A stretch of DNA of 64,000 nt from Blastomussa wellsi. Lineage: Eukaryota; Cnidaria; Anthozoa; Scleractinia; Plerogyridae. Position numbers and translations under genes: made by a program. The stretch lies in contig OX393573.1 in the NCBI GenBank assembly GCA_947652115.1, positions 1,146,138-1,210,137 of the forward strand. Reading direction: 5' to 3'. Of the stretch, positions 22,712 through 35,200 are shown piece by piece (position 1 is the stretch's first letter; the number at the start of each line of letters is the position of its first letter). Below the pieces are notes generated by a model. It was not told the origin of the DNA. It did not search any database and saw only the letters and a program-made list of their open reading frames with translations.

Positions 22712-23860
22712 ATGATTTCAAGAAAAACGCACAAAGACCATGATAGAATTTATTACAAACCGAATACCCGACGTTATGCATAATACATCAGAGTTTACAA
22801 CAGGAGATATTGCACCTATGGGTGTTAGGGTGGGGGGGGGGGGAGTACTCCCAAAAGTGGACAACAGAGGCTACACCCGAAAGGTATGCCGTTTACAGGT
22901 TTTCGATTTATAAGGCAAGGATATGCAAAGTATATAGAATAAGGCCAGCTTTAAGGAGTTGAATGTTCAAAAAACTGCTAGGGAAACTGTCACTGAGGTT
23001 TAATACAGCCTCTAAGCCTTCGAAGAGATTACCTAACGGCTAATTCAAATTTCAGGGGCGGATCTAGGGGAGGGATACAGACTGTCATGTTCTATTATTG
23101 GCTCGTCACGAAAGGTTTACTTCAAATAGTCGCCGTCTTATTCTCTTTGCCCCCTTCTAGTGATTCATAAGCTGCACAGGGGTTTTGCTGTTTCCAGCTC
23201 CATTCGTTGCTAAAATCATGCCCAAAATGCTCCTGGTGGACTAACAGGAAGATATTAAACGAATTGTGGCTCAGAGAACAAACCATAATGAATTTATGGC
23301 GATATTTTCAAGGAATGGCTCTAGAATTTGAACAAAAAAACTGGCTAGTTTTATCAAATTTCAATCCATTTTCATCCAAGCCATCCTAAGTGGCGGCAAT
23401 AAACGATTTCAGTGTAGTGATATGATATAGTCCTAGGTATCAAAATTGCACCATTATTTTTGGGTTTCCATTGATGCTGGGACATATTTCAGTTCACTGA
23501 GAATTTTAAAATGACGCCGAAAGACTGTGACAGTGCCAGATACCTTGTTCTTTTGCTACTCTAGCTTCCCCTGATTCCTCACTGTATCCATCAAGACTCT
23601 TACAGATCGGACGTAATTCCCTAATCCTTGATTACTTCTATAGTATAACTAGCATATCCCGTCGGTTACGTCATTCCTTAGTGGTGCACCCCTCCTCAGA
23701 GAATCCTAGATCCACCCGTGATTTTAAGGGGTTACACAATTTAACGGTGAAGCAAAATGTCTGTTCATGCATGCGAGATGGCTGTTCCATTATCTATTGA
23801 TTGAATACCAAAGACTACTGGAGCATGCTGGGCTGAGTTACGTCATACTGACGCTTTTAA

Positions 23861-24085
23861 AGGAGTTACGTCACGATATATATTTTTTTTTGGGAAGAAC
23901 CAAATTACCCTTAAAATGAAGGAAACCTAAAACTAATAGTTCACTAAGGAAGAAAAACACAAAGAGGTGATACTAAACCAAAAAGGAACAAGGGTGGTTA
24001 ACGATGGAGAAGATTGAGACGGATTACAAATGACGAAAATTTTAGGCTAAATTTTTCAAAATGCACGAGCTGTGACGTAGCTCCT
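23861..24085. mobile_element. TTAA MITE, AGGAGCTAC family, full copy
   Basis: AGGAGTTACGTCAC at the left and GTGACGTAGCTCCT at the right, flanked by TTAA on both sides (23857-23860 and 24086-24089). The body is the reverse complement of the copies at 4222-4412 and 54168-54406. 225 bp, non-coding. Confidence 0.8.
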
Positions 24086-25692
24086 TTAAAAGTAATCAAT
24101 AAACATAACCTTCAGATATTCTACTTCTTTTACCCAGAAAATATTTGAGTAATCATTTCTTGTTTTCCACTAATTGTGCTTAACTGTAAAATATGTCAAG
24201 TTTGCGTTTCCCTGATCCCGCACGCTAACGCGGGCGAATAATAAAATTTTGAGAGGTTTAGAGAATGTATGAAAGGAAGAAAATTAGTTTTGAAACACCC
24301 ACAGACAGTTGTCCCCATCCAAGAGCACCCCATCTTGGTAGGAAGGACTGTTTGGGTCTGCATATTCTAATTTTAAACTTTAAATTCTAATTTTTAAACT
24401 ACATTAAATCTTCACTATTTCCTATTCTCCAAATTTTCCTTCCTCTTTAAGAAAAACTCCCTCCTCTCAAATATATAACGAAAACCCATCCAAAAATTGT
24501 AAAACGCCGCAAAACAGTGATTAGTGTTTTGAGCATGGAAACCAAACGAGATATTGGCATTAAACCCATTTTAAATGACGGCAAAACGGCTTTCAGATTT
24601 ACCCCCGCCTTAACGCAGTAATAAGGTCTTGTGCTTACAGATATAAATACTTCATTCCCCTTACTAACCGCGCTATACACTTTTTGTTAGTTGGGAGAAT
24701 TGTTTAAATATCAATACTACTCTCGGCATGTTTCTTATAGGACGTCACCCTGTATGCTTGATAACGCGTAGAAATTAAATATGCTGATCAACTCTGGGCA
24801 GACTTGTTTCCGGTTCTTTTTCCTTCCTTCAAATCACTTTCATCTTTCTAAACCTGTATTGTCTACCCAGGACTCCGCAATTTGTTCTTGTTGGTGGCAG
24901 CCTTTTTGGTGCACCTTGAAAATTAAATGATATCACCATAACTACTAAAGGTTGGGCCAAAATACACGACTATCAAATTTTTTGGTTATACAAATTTATA
25001 TAAACTACAGGAAAATGTTCTTGGCGCTCATAACGGTGTAATTTGTTTAGTTACTTCAGTCGTTTTGTGAATGGTATTGTGATTACCTAACTATCCGGTT
25101 TTAAATATCCCTGCTTCCATCACGCTTTAACTGATGACTTTCAGTCTATCAGGGCGCTCGCTATAGTTGGGTATTACTATAAATAACTATAAATAAAGCG
25201 GAATCCCGATTTTTTGAACTTCGGTTGGAGCTAACTTTACAATTGACTAAAGGCGGCGTTTACAGTCGAGAAACATGTCGGCAAATCTTCGTCGTAACAT
25301 CCGAAAAGCTTCTAGGTGTTATTGCCCAATCACAGATAATACGAGCAACAACGACGTTGTCACGTCAGCTTGACGTCATCAGGTGAGGTGACGTAATATT
25401 AATTAACGGCAACCTTGTCGAAAATCGCGGACTCGGTCAGTTATCAGCCAACTTGTCCTCTCGACTGATTATGTAGACTGCGTGATGTAAGAACACGCGC
25501 TAATATTGCTATAAAATTTTGCTACACTGAAGAATACAAATAGTCTAGCTTCTTTGTGAACCCATGCCAATTTGGGTTGTCACGCAATCTTTGACTAAAA
25601 GATCGCGTGACAGTGTTGCGTCACAGCTCAAATTGCGACTGCGAAGGTGATTAGAATAGATGGGGTTGCAGTGTGTCGAGAGTGTGATAACT

Positions 25693-26264
25693 TTACTTAA
25701 ATTTAGATGAAGATTTTTTCTTCGCCTTTTCAGCCTTTTCATCAGCGAATTTTTTCTTGGCCCACACTTTCTTGGGTTTTTCGCGACCAGACAGCGATAT
25801 CCCCGCAATATCCTTTTCCTGGTTATGTAACCCATTCCCGATTCCCTGCGCAAAATCTTGCAGGTCTATTTCGCTAAGCTGCCCAGGTCCTGCGTCTGTC
25901 ACGTCATAACTATTGCCAAATGCAGCCGATAGGGACTGGGGCAAGGGGGAAGCTCCTTCGAAGGTTTCATCAGGGTCATCTTTGTTCTTCGTTTGAAGCG
26001 CTTTCTGAGGGCTCTGACGAACCACAGTGAGTTCGTCCTTTTTACCATAAAGGAAAGGATTTGTAGCCACTTCTGTTCGCGCCCATTGCTTTCGATTGAA
26101 CTTGTCCGTGTCGACGAAACGTCTTGGGCGAATCTTTTGCTGAAAGTGGGCCACAGCTGCCAACTCGCGCGATTGCTTTGTCTTGGGGCGAAGAATTGGC
26201 GGCAAGGAGTCCAGCTTCCTTTGCTTCTCTTGCATTTTTTTATTGCGGGCATACTTGCAAGCAG
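25693..26264 (-). CDS. Myosin last exon: basic C-terminal tail
   Basis: 190 codons from caacag/CTGCTT to TAA at 25693-25695, joined to the MH2-like exon in phase (G/CT). It begins [20 protein letters not shown], has [20 protein letters not shown] and ends with a Lys-rich stretch ([19 protein letters not shown]). No family recognised. Likely extended or disordered; the basic end could bind acidic lipids or actin (inference). Confidence 0.88.
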
Positions 26265-29200
26265 CTGTTGAAAAGAAGAAAAATAAACGCAATGATTGGA
26301 TTTTCAGTGAAACATTTCTACACCAGGCACTGGAGTCTTTAAATATCGAATATGTGAAGTCAGGAGTTGGCATAATGAAATTCAATTACTGGTCAGTTGC
26401 CACTGACTAGTTTTGTTGTTTTTGAATATTTTGGCTACCTTTATCAGTAAAAAAAGCGAGTTAGTTGTTATAGGGAAGATATTTGTTTACAAACATTGTT
26501 TTTGTTATTTAAATAGCCAACAAGTTAAACAAAAGAGCTCTTTGTTTCACTAGCCAATAGTATTCTGGTTGGCACATTAATGACAATGGGTGATGTCACT
26601 GATATCTTCCTTGTACGTTATTTAAAAGTAACGTAGCGCGAGGCTCGTGCGCGTGACCATAAACGAATCAGACCCACAAAAGAATCAAAGCCTCCAGTAA
26701 CACATCTTTCTGATCGACACGTGACAAATTTGACTTTTTCGCCGCCCAGTAAACGTGATGGCTTCCCTCTTCTTTTGGGGTTGGGTGGGTGGGGGTTCTT
26801 ATCAACATTAGATATCTCTGTCTCTTGGAAAAGCCCTCCCTAGGGAATTCCCTCCTCTTCGGAAAATATCTCCTCCGGAAAATATCTGATTATCACCGCC
26901 CCAGGGGATTCCCTCCTGCTCAGGAGTTTTGTCCATCCCAGGCGGTCCCCTCCCGGACACTTTTACTTGCGTGACACTACAAGTTACCTTCTCCTTGTGC
27001 GACATTGCAAGTTAATTAAGTTTTCCTTGCGTGACATTAAAGTACTGTATTTTTTTTACATTTCTCCTTGAGTGACATTACCTTTTCCCTGTTCCATGGC
27101 TGGCAACACGTCAAGTTGAACCCAACATGGCGTGTCAACGTCATCTTCTCCATCTTTCACAAAGCTGAGATAGATCGAGGCACTTGACAAGATGCTAGTC
27201 TCGATAGTGGAGTCAAACGTCTTCGGCTGTGAGCAATAATGGCGAACCGTGACAGCGAAAGATTCCCAGTCAAAAACCTGAAACGCAGAAGTAGGGATGT
27301 CACGACAGGAGCCCATGAGAAGGAGCCGCCATTCGTACTTTGCCCTTGAGTCAACCCTGTCCCGTATCTTTCTAATTTTAGAACAGCGAGCTCTCACATG
27401 ATTGGCTATTACAAAAGCACCCGCGAAAACCACCGTGGGAAATGCTTCTAAAAATAAAAAGATACGGGACAGGGTTGACTCAGATGGTCAGTATGGGAGA
27501 TGGAGGCTCCTTCTCATGGGCGCCTGGTCACGACGACAAACTTCCCATCGTGACCAACGTTTTAATCATGTTCTTATAACCTGCGTATTAGACAGTGGAT
27601 AGAGATTTGAAGTCTTTCTGTGTGTGCCGTATGCAAATGAATCACACTGTACTTTGGGGCAGCATTGTTTCTCATTACGTCATCTTTGACCGACACCGAC
27701 AAACCAGCCGACATTTGGGGTAAAACTAGTATCATGCTTACGTCACTCATCAATGACGTTATTCCTTAGTGATGCACCCGGGCCCCTTCTGAGAAAAATT
27801 CTGGATCCGCCCCTGGGTTGTTCAAAGGTTCGATAATGCTATGTGCCGGATAAATAACTTTTCAGTGGATAAGTGGATATTGAAAAACTAACTGCGCTAC
27901 CCCGGCACTGGCATGTGGATAATGTTAACGGCACCCTTTGAACATCCAGCCCAGTGTCTAAATAGGCCCTGTCGAACTGTTACTCCATCTGACTCTCACG
28001 GTCTCTAAAAAAGTCAAATACGTAGGAACCTACCCGTAGTGTGGCATCTTTTTCTAAGACACCTTTTAAAGCGATCACCTCCTCGGATAAGAAACTGCCC
28101 TACAAAGAAATGAACAAACGAACAAACTGCCTTTATATTGAAATGTTAACGCATAAGAACTAGCTATCTGTATGTAATAAACGCCCAAACACTACTTGCT
28201 CAAGGTATCGATCGGATTTTCGTCACGCACGTAATAAATTCATTCTGAATAGTAAAAGAGGAGTTTTGCGAGAGTTCAACGACGAAAATCGGAGAAGGGT
28301 TTTTACAACTTGGCTACAACCATCAGTCTGTCAAACGAGCTCGTACCAAATCCCGTCAGATCTCATTAACGTTTTAGCAGGTTCAAGACCACTAGTCGAC
28401 TAGAGAGCATCAAATTTGGACGCCAGGCTCCCTTGTTTTAAAGTGCTTGCATTTTTAATGATATGGTTCATAAGCGTGAATTTTCGTCCAATTAGCGTAA
28501 ATCTTCAAATCATTGTACGTTGTCTTACCTTGACAAAAACATTATTCTTGCTTCCTCGAGTGGCCCAAACATTGCCCTGTTCATCATTGACGATCTCCAC
28601 ACCCTGCACAACAAATTAAACATGGGATTAGAGGACAGAAACGTTTGCACAACCGAAAAGCAAAGAAAGACTTCCTGTAATGAATGTCGTAAAATCAGAT
28701 CAGTCTGACCAATCACGACAAACGCAAATATTGAACGAATCAAAAGGCGTATAGCAAAAACATGCAACCTGACCGGCGACAAACGCGGGAATAGGTGAGC
28801 CGGTGCCCAGAGTGGGAAAACGTGGAATCGGCGACACGCGCGGGAATACGTGCAGCCGGTGACCAGCGCGGGAAAAAGTAGGAACCGGCGTTAAGCGCGG
28901 GAGACTCGCTACCTGTTCCAAGCATGGTATTAAATAATGCAACTTGTCCTCCTTCTGATTGGTCGAACTGCACCTAAAGCTTCAAATACTCGCGCGCTTC
29001 GCGCGCGTACTTTACCAAATGAGCGACGAATGTGGCAAGTCATTATTGTGTTCACTTCATGCTGACACTCCATTGAAAACTGCTGTCATGACGACTACAT
29101 ATCCGCTGCACAAAAATGATGTGCATGTTTATTCTCGAGAGGTAATATAATACAACTCACCTTTCCAACGAAGCTACGAACTTTCGTAACCTTTGGGTCA

Positions 29201-32200
29201 GAACTCGGTGGTAAGGCTCCTAGACCAATTCTGACAAATGTGACAGCAGAAGCAAGTTACGAATTTCATTCGCAATCCACCTATATCTTTATAATTAACC
29301 TTTAATATTTTACTACCAAGATCGTAAACTAGTTGTAGCGTTGTCAAGTCAAACAACTCAGAAAAAGGACTTTCCGAGCCCCTAACGGAAGTCGATTCGG
29401 GTTGTACGCTTTACCGACTGATCTCTAGGAGACTCCAGGTATAAAGCGAGCTCATAAACTGGACTTGAGAACGCTTCTTCATTCATTTCTCTTCATCCAA
29501 GCCACTTATCGTTTATTCACATTGATCATCTCCACATATTGAGCCTTGTAGTTATGGCAAGGCATGTGCCACTTATAAGAACCTGGTTTATGACTTCGCT
29601 AACCACGAGTCTCCTATAGGTCAGAGGGGATCCAACCGATACCTTGAAGGTCATGGGTTCGATATTCCGGAGAGGGGGAGGGGGGTAATCAAATCATAAA
29701 ACATAATATTAAAAACAAACATCAAAGACTGAAAGTTCTCCCTCAGGCTCTCTCCTTGGAGCTTTGGGTGCTGGGAGGTGGGTGAGCGGGCGGATTCTTC
29801 AAGCGGAGATCCTGTGTGCATGCCACATACTATGTTTAGTACCTTGTTACGTCAAACGCGTTGTTAGAACCATCAATGACAATCGAAGGACGATCAATAG
29901 AGAACTCTCCTCGAGGGGATTCTCTTTCGAAACAAGTGATTTTACACCAGATTTGTGGAGCGGCGTTAGAATCGTCAGATTCCTAAAAGTGAATAATATG
30001 TATAATAAATTTCAAAAGGAAACCCTAAAGTCAAAAATTCATAACGGTCCTTATATACTCGCAATGTCTGATGATCATTCTCACTTCAACCAGAAAAAAA
30101 AATGACAGGATGGCGGATGTGAAAGGTATTTTCGTGAGCTTTACTTTCGTGCGTCAAGTGTGTCCGTCCTTTGCCATGTAAAACTTTACGGTGATCCGAT
30201 TTTGACTTCCACTGTTGACGCTGCCCCTTATCACAAGATAACCTCGTTCCCAGGGTCCTCTCATTCCCGTCCCCTGGAGGCGGTGAGGGAGAGACCCTGG
30301 GAACGAGGTTGAGCAAGCTTCACACCTCGAACAGAACGCTACGGCCTCCTGTTATCTACAGGAAATTCTCGATCATTAATTTGATTTGTGGCTATCACCA
30401 ATAGTTATGTTAAACTTGATCACCTCTGTTTGATTTTTCCCAACAGACTTGAATCTCAAATTACAACATTTTCCTTTTTAACCAATTTCTGCTCCTTCTA
30501 ACACCATCTTCTATCACGCCCAACTAACTAACGAGCCATTACCCAATCTCAAGTTTCCCAAGTTAAGAGTAATCTGTTTACAAGGTCAACGCAAAACAAC
30601 AACTCACAACCGAGAACGTCGATTCGTTGGACATTATGGACAGGTCGGATGCCCTGGACTGTGGGGGACCGGGACGAGTCGGGGATTCTGGCTCGAATAG
30701 ATCTGAGATCGAACCTATGGATACGTTTGAGACTTTCTTTTGTGGAGAGCTGGGACGAGGCGATACTGGTGAAAATCCATCCGGGGAATCTATGGAGAAA
30801 AGGGCGCAGGCAGCATGTTAGAAACGCAACAAAATGCATCAAATCAACCGTAAAAGCTCTATTAGATTGATTTTCACTTGCAAGGTTATGCTCAATTTAA
30901 ATATAATTTTGCACACTGTTGAAAAATTAATTGATAAATCTCGAAGACGTAGAAATAACAACGAATTACGTACAAACCTGTTGGCTGCAAGGAAGAAGAA
31001 GGGCTCTTTTGATTTAACAAGTTCGGAATCCAGGCCAGTTTATGTACGAAGCCGCGCTAAACAAGAGATACCAGTAATTATAGTGTTAATTTAAGGGCAC
31101 CTCTAGTGACGTTTTTCGTTAAAGATGTTCTCAATTGCAAATGAACGGTTTGCACTTATTAATACTGGCAAAGAACAGCCGCAAAGGGCGAGTGAGGAAA
31201 AATAAATAAAGGTTATGGAACAAGCGCGAGGTCGAAGTCGTTTTTGCATGTTTACGGATCGAGGAGAAGGCGTCGTCTATTGTGACTTTGTTCCCTCTAT
31301 ATGCCCCTTGTGTGTCAGCAACTTCACTGCCAATAAGTCCTGGAGTTTTCCTATACTTTGTCTCAAAATTGCAAACTTTCCCTGTACCCTAAACACTTGC
31401 CGCTAAACGCTGCCTGTTTGCTGTAGCACGCTGCCAGCTTGTCGCTACGGTGCACGGTGCACGCCGCACGGTGCACGCCGCACGTACACGCCACAGTACC
31501 TCGGCAAGTATCCGCTTTTGCTTCGCATCTTCTTCTATCACTTGATTTGAATTATGTTGGAAGATCAATTCGCTTCCACTGCCGATCTGCAAGAAAAAAA
31601 GTGCAAAGTTCTGGCGATTATTAAATGAGAATAAACTGATTATCAAATGAAGAGAAATTACCTTAATCTAAAATAAAATTCTCCCAACTAGTATTCTGTA
31701 GAATGTTTGTTTCAAGAAAGGTGAATTTGAATCTTGACATTAATAATAGAAGGCAAAGGAAAGCAAGTTCTAGAAGGTTTACACTTTACAAGACTCACCG
31801 CATCAAGAAAATTCTTGACAGTATTTTCCTGCACAACTTTGAGTCGTTTAAGCCTGGAAAACAAAGATCTGGCCCGCCAACCTCTGAAAACTGTTAAAAC
31901 CGCAAATTCATTGATCAAAACAATAATATCAACAACTGAAGAAGAGGTTTAAGTATCACATTTTTGTCAATTTTTGACAACCAAATAAGCGCCCCGTGGC
32001 CCTTAAAATATGTAGCTCTTTTAGTCCCTTAATTAATCGTGTACTAATTATGTTCCCTTCCCTTAATATTCTACCTCTTTTGGGCCCCCAAGATTTTAAA
32101 AGATTTAATTTGTTTGCTTCTCCACTTTTTTTGGCATAGGTCAATTTGTGAACAATAGACAAATTATTTAAGCAATTTCTTTACATCATCACGGAACCCT

Positions 32201-35200
32201 ATTCCTCTTTTAATGTGCAATTTATTAGCGATCTCTCGTTGACAGCGAGAATCTCGGCCTTACCTTTCTGTATGACAACTGCCATGGATCCCAGTCGATC
32301 CAGAAACATGTTTAATCTTTCCAAACACCAATATGTCAAAAACACCTGTTGAAAACGGTTAAAGATTCAACCAATGATTACTTGATCAGAAACCGAACCA
32401 CAGGGCAATATTAGTAGCCTGCAAGAAGGCTTTCAAGTTTGCGTTTCGCACAACTCTTTCTGGATTTCGCGTTGGCTTTCGAGCGATCGCGAGCTAGTTA
32501 CGAGACACCAGAGGGCTCTTTAGAGGGTCTACCTCCAATTCTCTTAACTGGTAATGCAACAAATGTACGGAGACCATTTAAAAGAATTTGCATGTACCTT
32601 GGTTTTTCCTATCTTCCATCCTCTGGGATCAGCCAGCTGTCGAAGCATCTTTTGACAAGTTTGATTATTGTCCCTGATGGGTGTGTTTGGCAGCAAACCG
32701 GTCACAATTCCAAACCTGTTAAATGAGCATTTCCTGAATAAGTTTGCTTGAAAATTATAAATATGCATGCGTTAGCTTGTTTAGCGCGGAACAAAAAGGG
32801 CACATAAAAAATACTGATGTCATTTGCATACAAAATGGTTAAACCGCAAAAAGGAACATTCCGGCATTCAACTAAACTGTGCTGCGTTTCGATGCGTTGT
32901 GCTTTTCTGTGTTGTGTTGCGTTGTTCTTTTTGGTTTTGAGCTGTGTTGTGCTGTGCTGTGTTGGGATGTGTTGTGCTGTGCTGTGTTGTGTTGTGTTGT
33001 GTTGTGTTGTGCTGTGTTGTGTTGTGCTGTGCTGTGCTGTGCTGTGCTGTGCTGTGCTGTGCTGTGCTGTGCTGTGCTGTGCTGTGCTATGCTGTGCTGT
33101 GCTGTGCTATGCTGTGCTGTGCTGTGCTGTGCTGTTCTGTGCTGTGTTGTGTTATGCTGTGCAGTGCTGTGTTGTGCTGTTCTGTGTTGTGCTGTGCTGT
33201 GCTGTGCTGTTCTGTTTTGTGCTGTGCTGTGCTGTTCTGTGCTGTGTTGTGCTCTGCTGTGTTGTGCTGTTCTGTTGTGTGCTGTGCAGCCTGTGTTGCG
33301 CTGCGGTGTGCTTTTTTGGGTTGTGCTGTGCTGTGTTGTCATGTGAAGTGCTGTGCTGTGCTGCGCTGCTTTCCGCACTTTGCTGTGTTGTGCTGTGTTG
33401 TGTTTTGTTATGCTGAGCTGTGTCGTGTCGTGTTGTGCTGTGTTAATTTGAATCTGGTGAGAGGAATCCCCAACAAATGTCTACTGTGATCTTGTTGTGT
33501 ATACTCAAAGAAACCCCACTAATCTATAAAATACAAAACGGGAGAAAACAATACTATAAAATACAAACACTAACCTTTTAACGAAGGCATCAAATGGAAA
33601 CCACACAGGGAAACCAAGACTCCTTATTTGCACCGTCTGAACAACAGCTAACGATCTCACTTGCGCGAGAACCACATCAGGATCAAAACGATCAGGAGAC
33701 TGGTAACAATTTGGCTTGATGCACCTGTCAGTTAGACAACCAATCAGGTTAAAGGCCACTATTCTGTTAGAATGGCTTTAATTTCAGTGTTGATAGTAAT
33801 ACACCACAGCACTAAAGGGCCCTAGTCAGCCTCTGCCATTTTCGATGGCATCGAAATTATGGAAATTGTATTGTGAAATGCCATCGTATTGTATTGCTGT
33901 AGGCTAGAACCCGGATCATGCGCACTAAACACTTGGCCACAACGCCGAAAACTGTGGGGATTTTTTAAGGGGCGTGCTTATAGTAACTAAACAAATTTCC
34001 GGCGTTATTCTTTGCGTTAGAAAAAGTAAACGGCGGATCACACAAGAGAAAAAAATTCTATGATCGATCTTAGAGTAATCAGATCCCCCAATTGTCCGGA
34101 TTATATCGCCACTTTTCACTAAAAGCTTCAAAACCAAAACTTCACCTGATAAAGTGCACTTCGCATGACAGCAACTTTTCCATCAACTCTGCAATCGATC
34201 TCTGCAGAAGAACAAGCCATACAAATTGCTAAATGGAGACTTTATTAAAATAGTTTAAAGTATTAGTAGAACGACTTGAAACGAATTCTAAAGAAAGTCA
34301 TTTCGCTAGGCCGCAAAATCTACATAAAAAAAATGACTTGCTAGTCCTTTGCAGACTGCAGGCGTTACTCGGGTCGGTCACGCAACTCTTTATGCAGAGA
34401 ACCGTTGCGTGACAATCAAGCTGAGAGTACAAATGTATTTCTTCTTTTTAAATTGCTCATGAAAATATATTTTGATTATGACGTTATTATACCAGGGATG
34501 AATTTAAAAAACAAGTTATATTAGTAATACACACCCTAAACTGTGATCCAACTGTGTTAAAACTTTGCTGGGCTGGATTAGTTTCCGTTGAGGCCAAGTG
34601 TTGAACACTGCAAGTAAGAATTAGTCACAATTTTACTGGTTTCAGCGTTTTTAGAAACTTGTTCAGTCGGGGAACAATAGTCCCCCACGCAGTCGTTTTT
34701 AGGGGATCGTGTTTCACTCATTCGGCTAGGGGAACAATTTCTGAAATTCGTTGAAGCACTCGAGGATCGATCCGAAGTTTCCGACTTATTTTATCCAATC
34801 AAAAACTAGAAACAAAGATCGCGACACGTCACGTTGCTTAGCAATCTCAGGGATGAACAGGAGGCCCGGAGACCCCGCCTACCATGTTACTCCAAAAAAA
34901 TCGAAAGTGAGACAATCTGGGTACGAGTTTGACACATGTGCGGTTGGCAAGCGGTCTTTCCCATTCTCGTCCGATTCGCGCGTCCCCAGATCCGCTTGTC
35001 CCTCTTAGCTGGCTGAGCCTATGCACGAGGAACAAGTGGCTCTGGGGACACATGATTTGATTCGCTGAAATCAAACAAAAGTGAGTCCAATCAAATCAGC
35101 CGTTTTAAAATCCCTTTGTCGTTAGCATGTTTAAAACGGTAGATGAGATTAGACTACCTTTGTTACATTTCAGCCAATAAAATAACGTGTCTCCAGAGTA

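Larger units (their letters stand above)
21511..25692. other. Intergenic region between the DIDO/PHF3-like gene and the myosin
   Basis: About 4.2 kb, no gene recognised. It contains MITEs at 22411-22550, 22601-22711 and 23861-24085, a (CATA)n run at about 21952-21970, and a G-run at about 22832-22845. Open frames are short, antisense or in repeats. It holds the promoter of the minus-strand DIDO/PHF3-like gene on its left and the 3' end of the myosin on its right. Confidence 0.6.

Noticed and set aside
30240..30309. Strong hairpin as a transcription terminator
   Set aside because: Eukaryotic Pol II gene intron; the hairpin is better explained as a foldback element.
32817..33489. Long open frames translating as Cys/Val/Leu repeats on both strands
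   Set aside because: They are produced by a 5-bp repeat, which stays open in all frames; intronic and without start or splice context.
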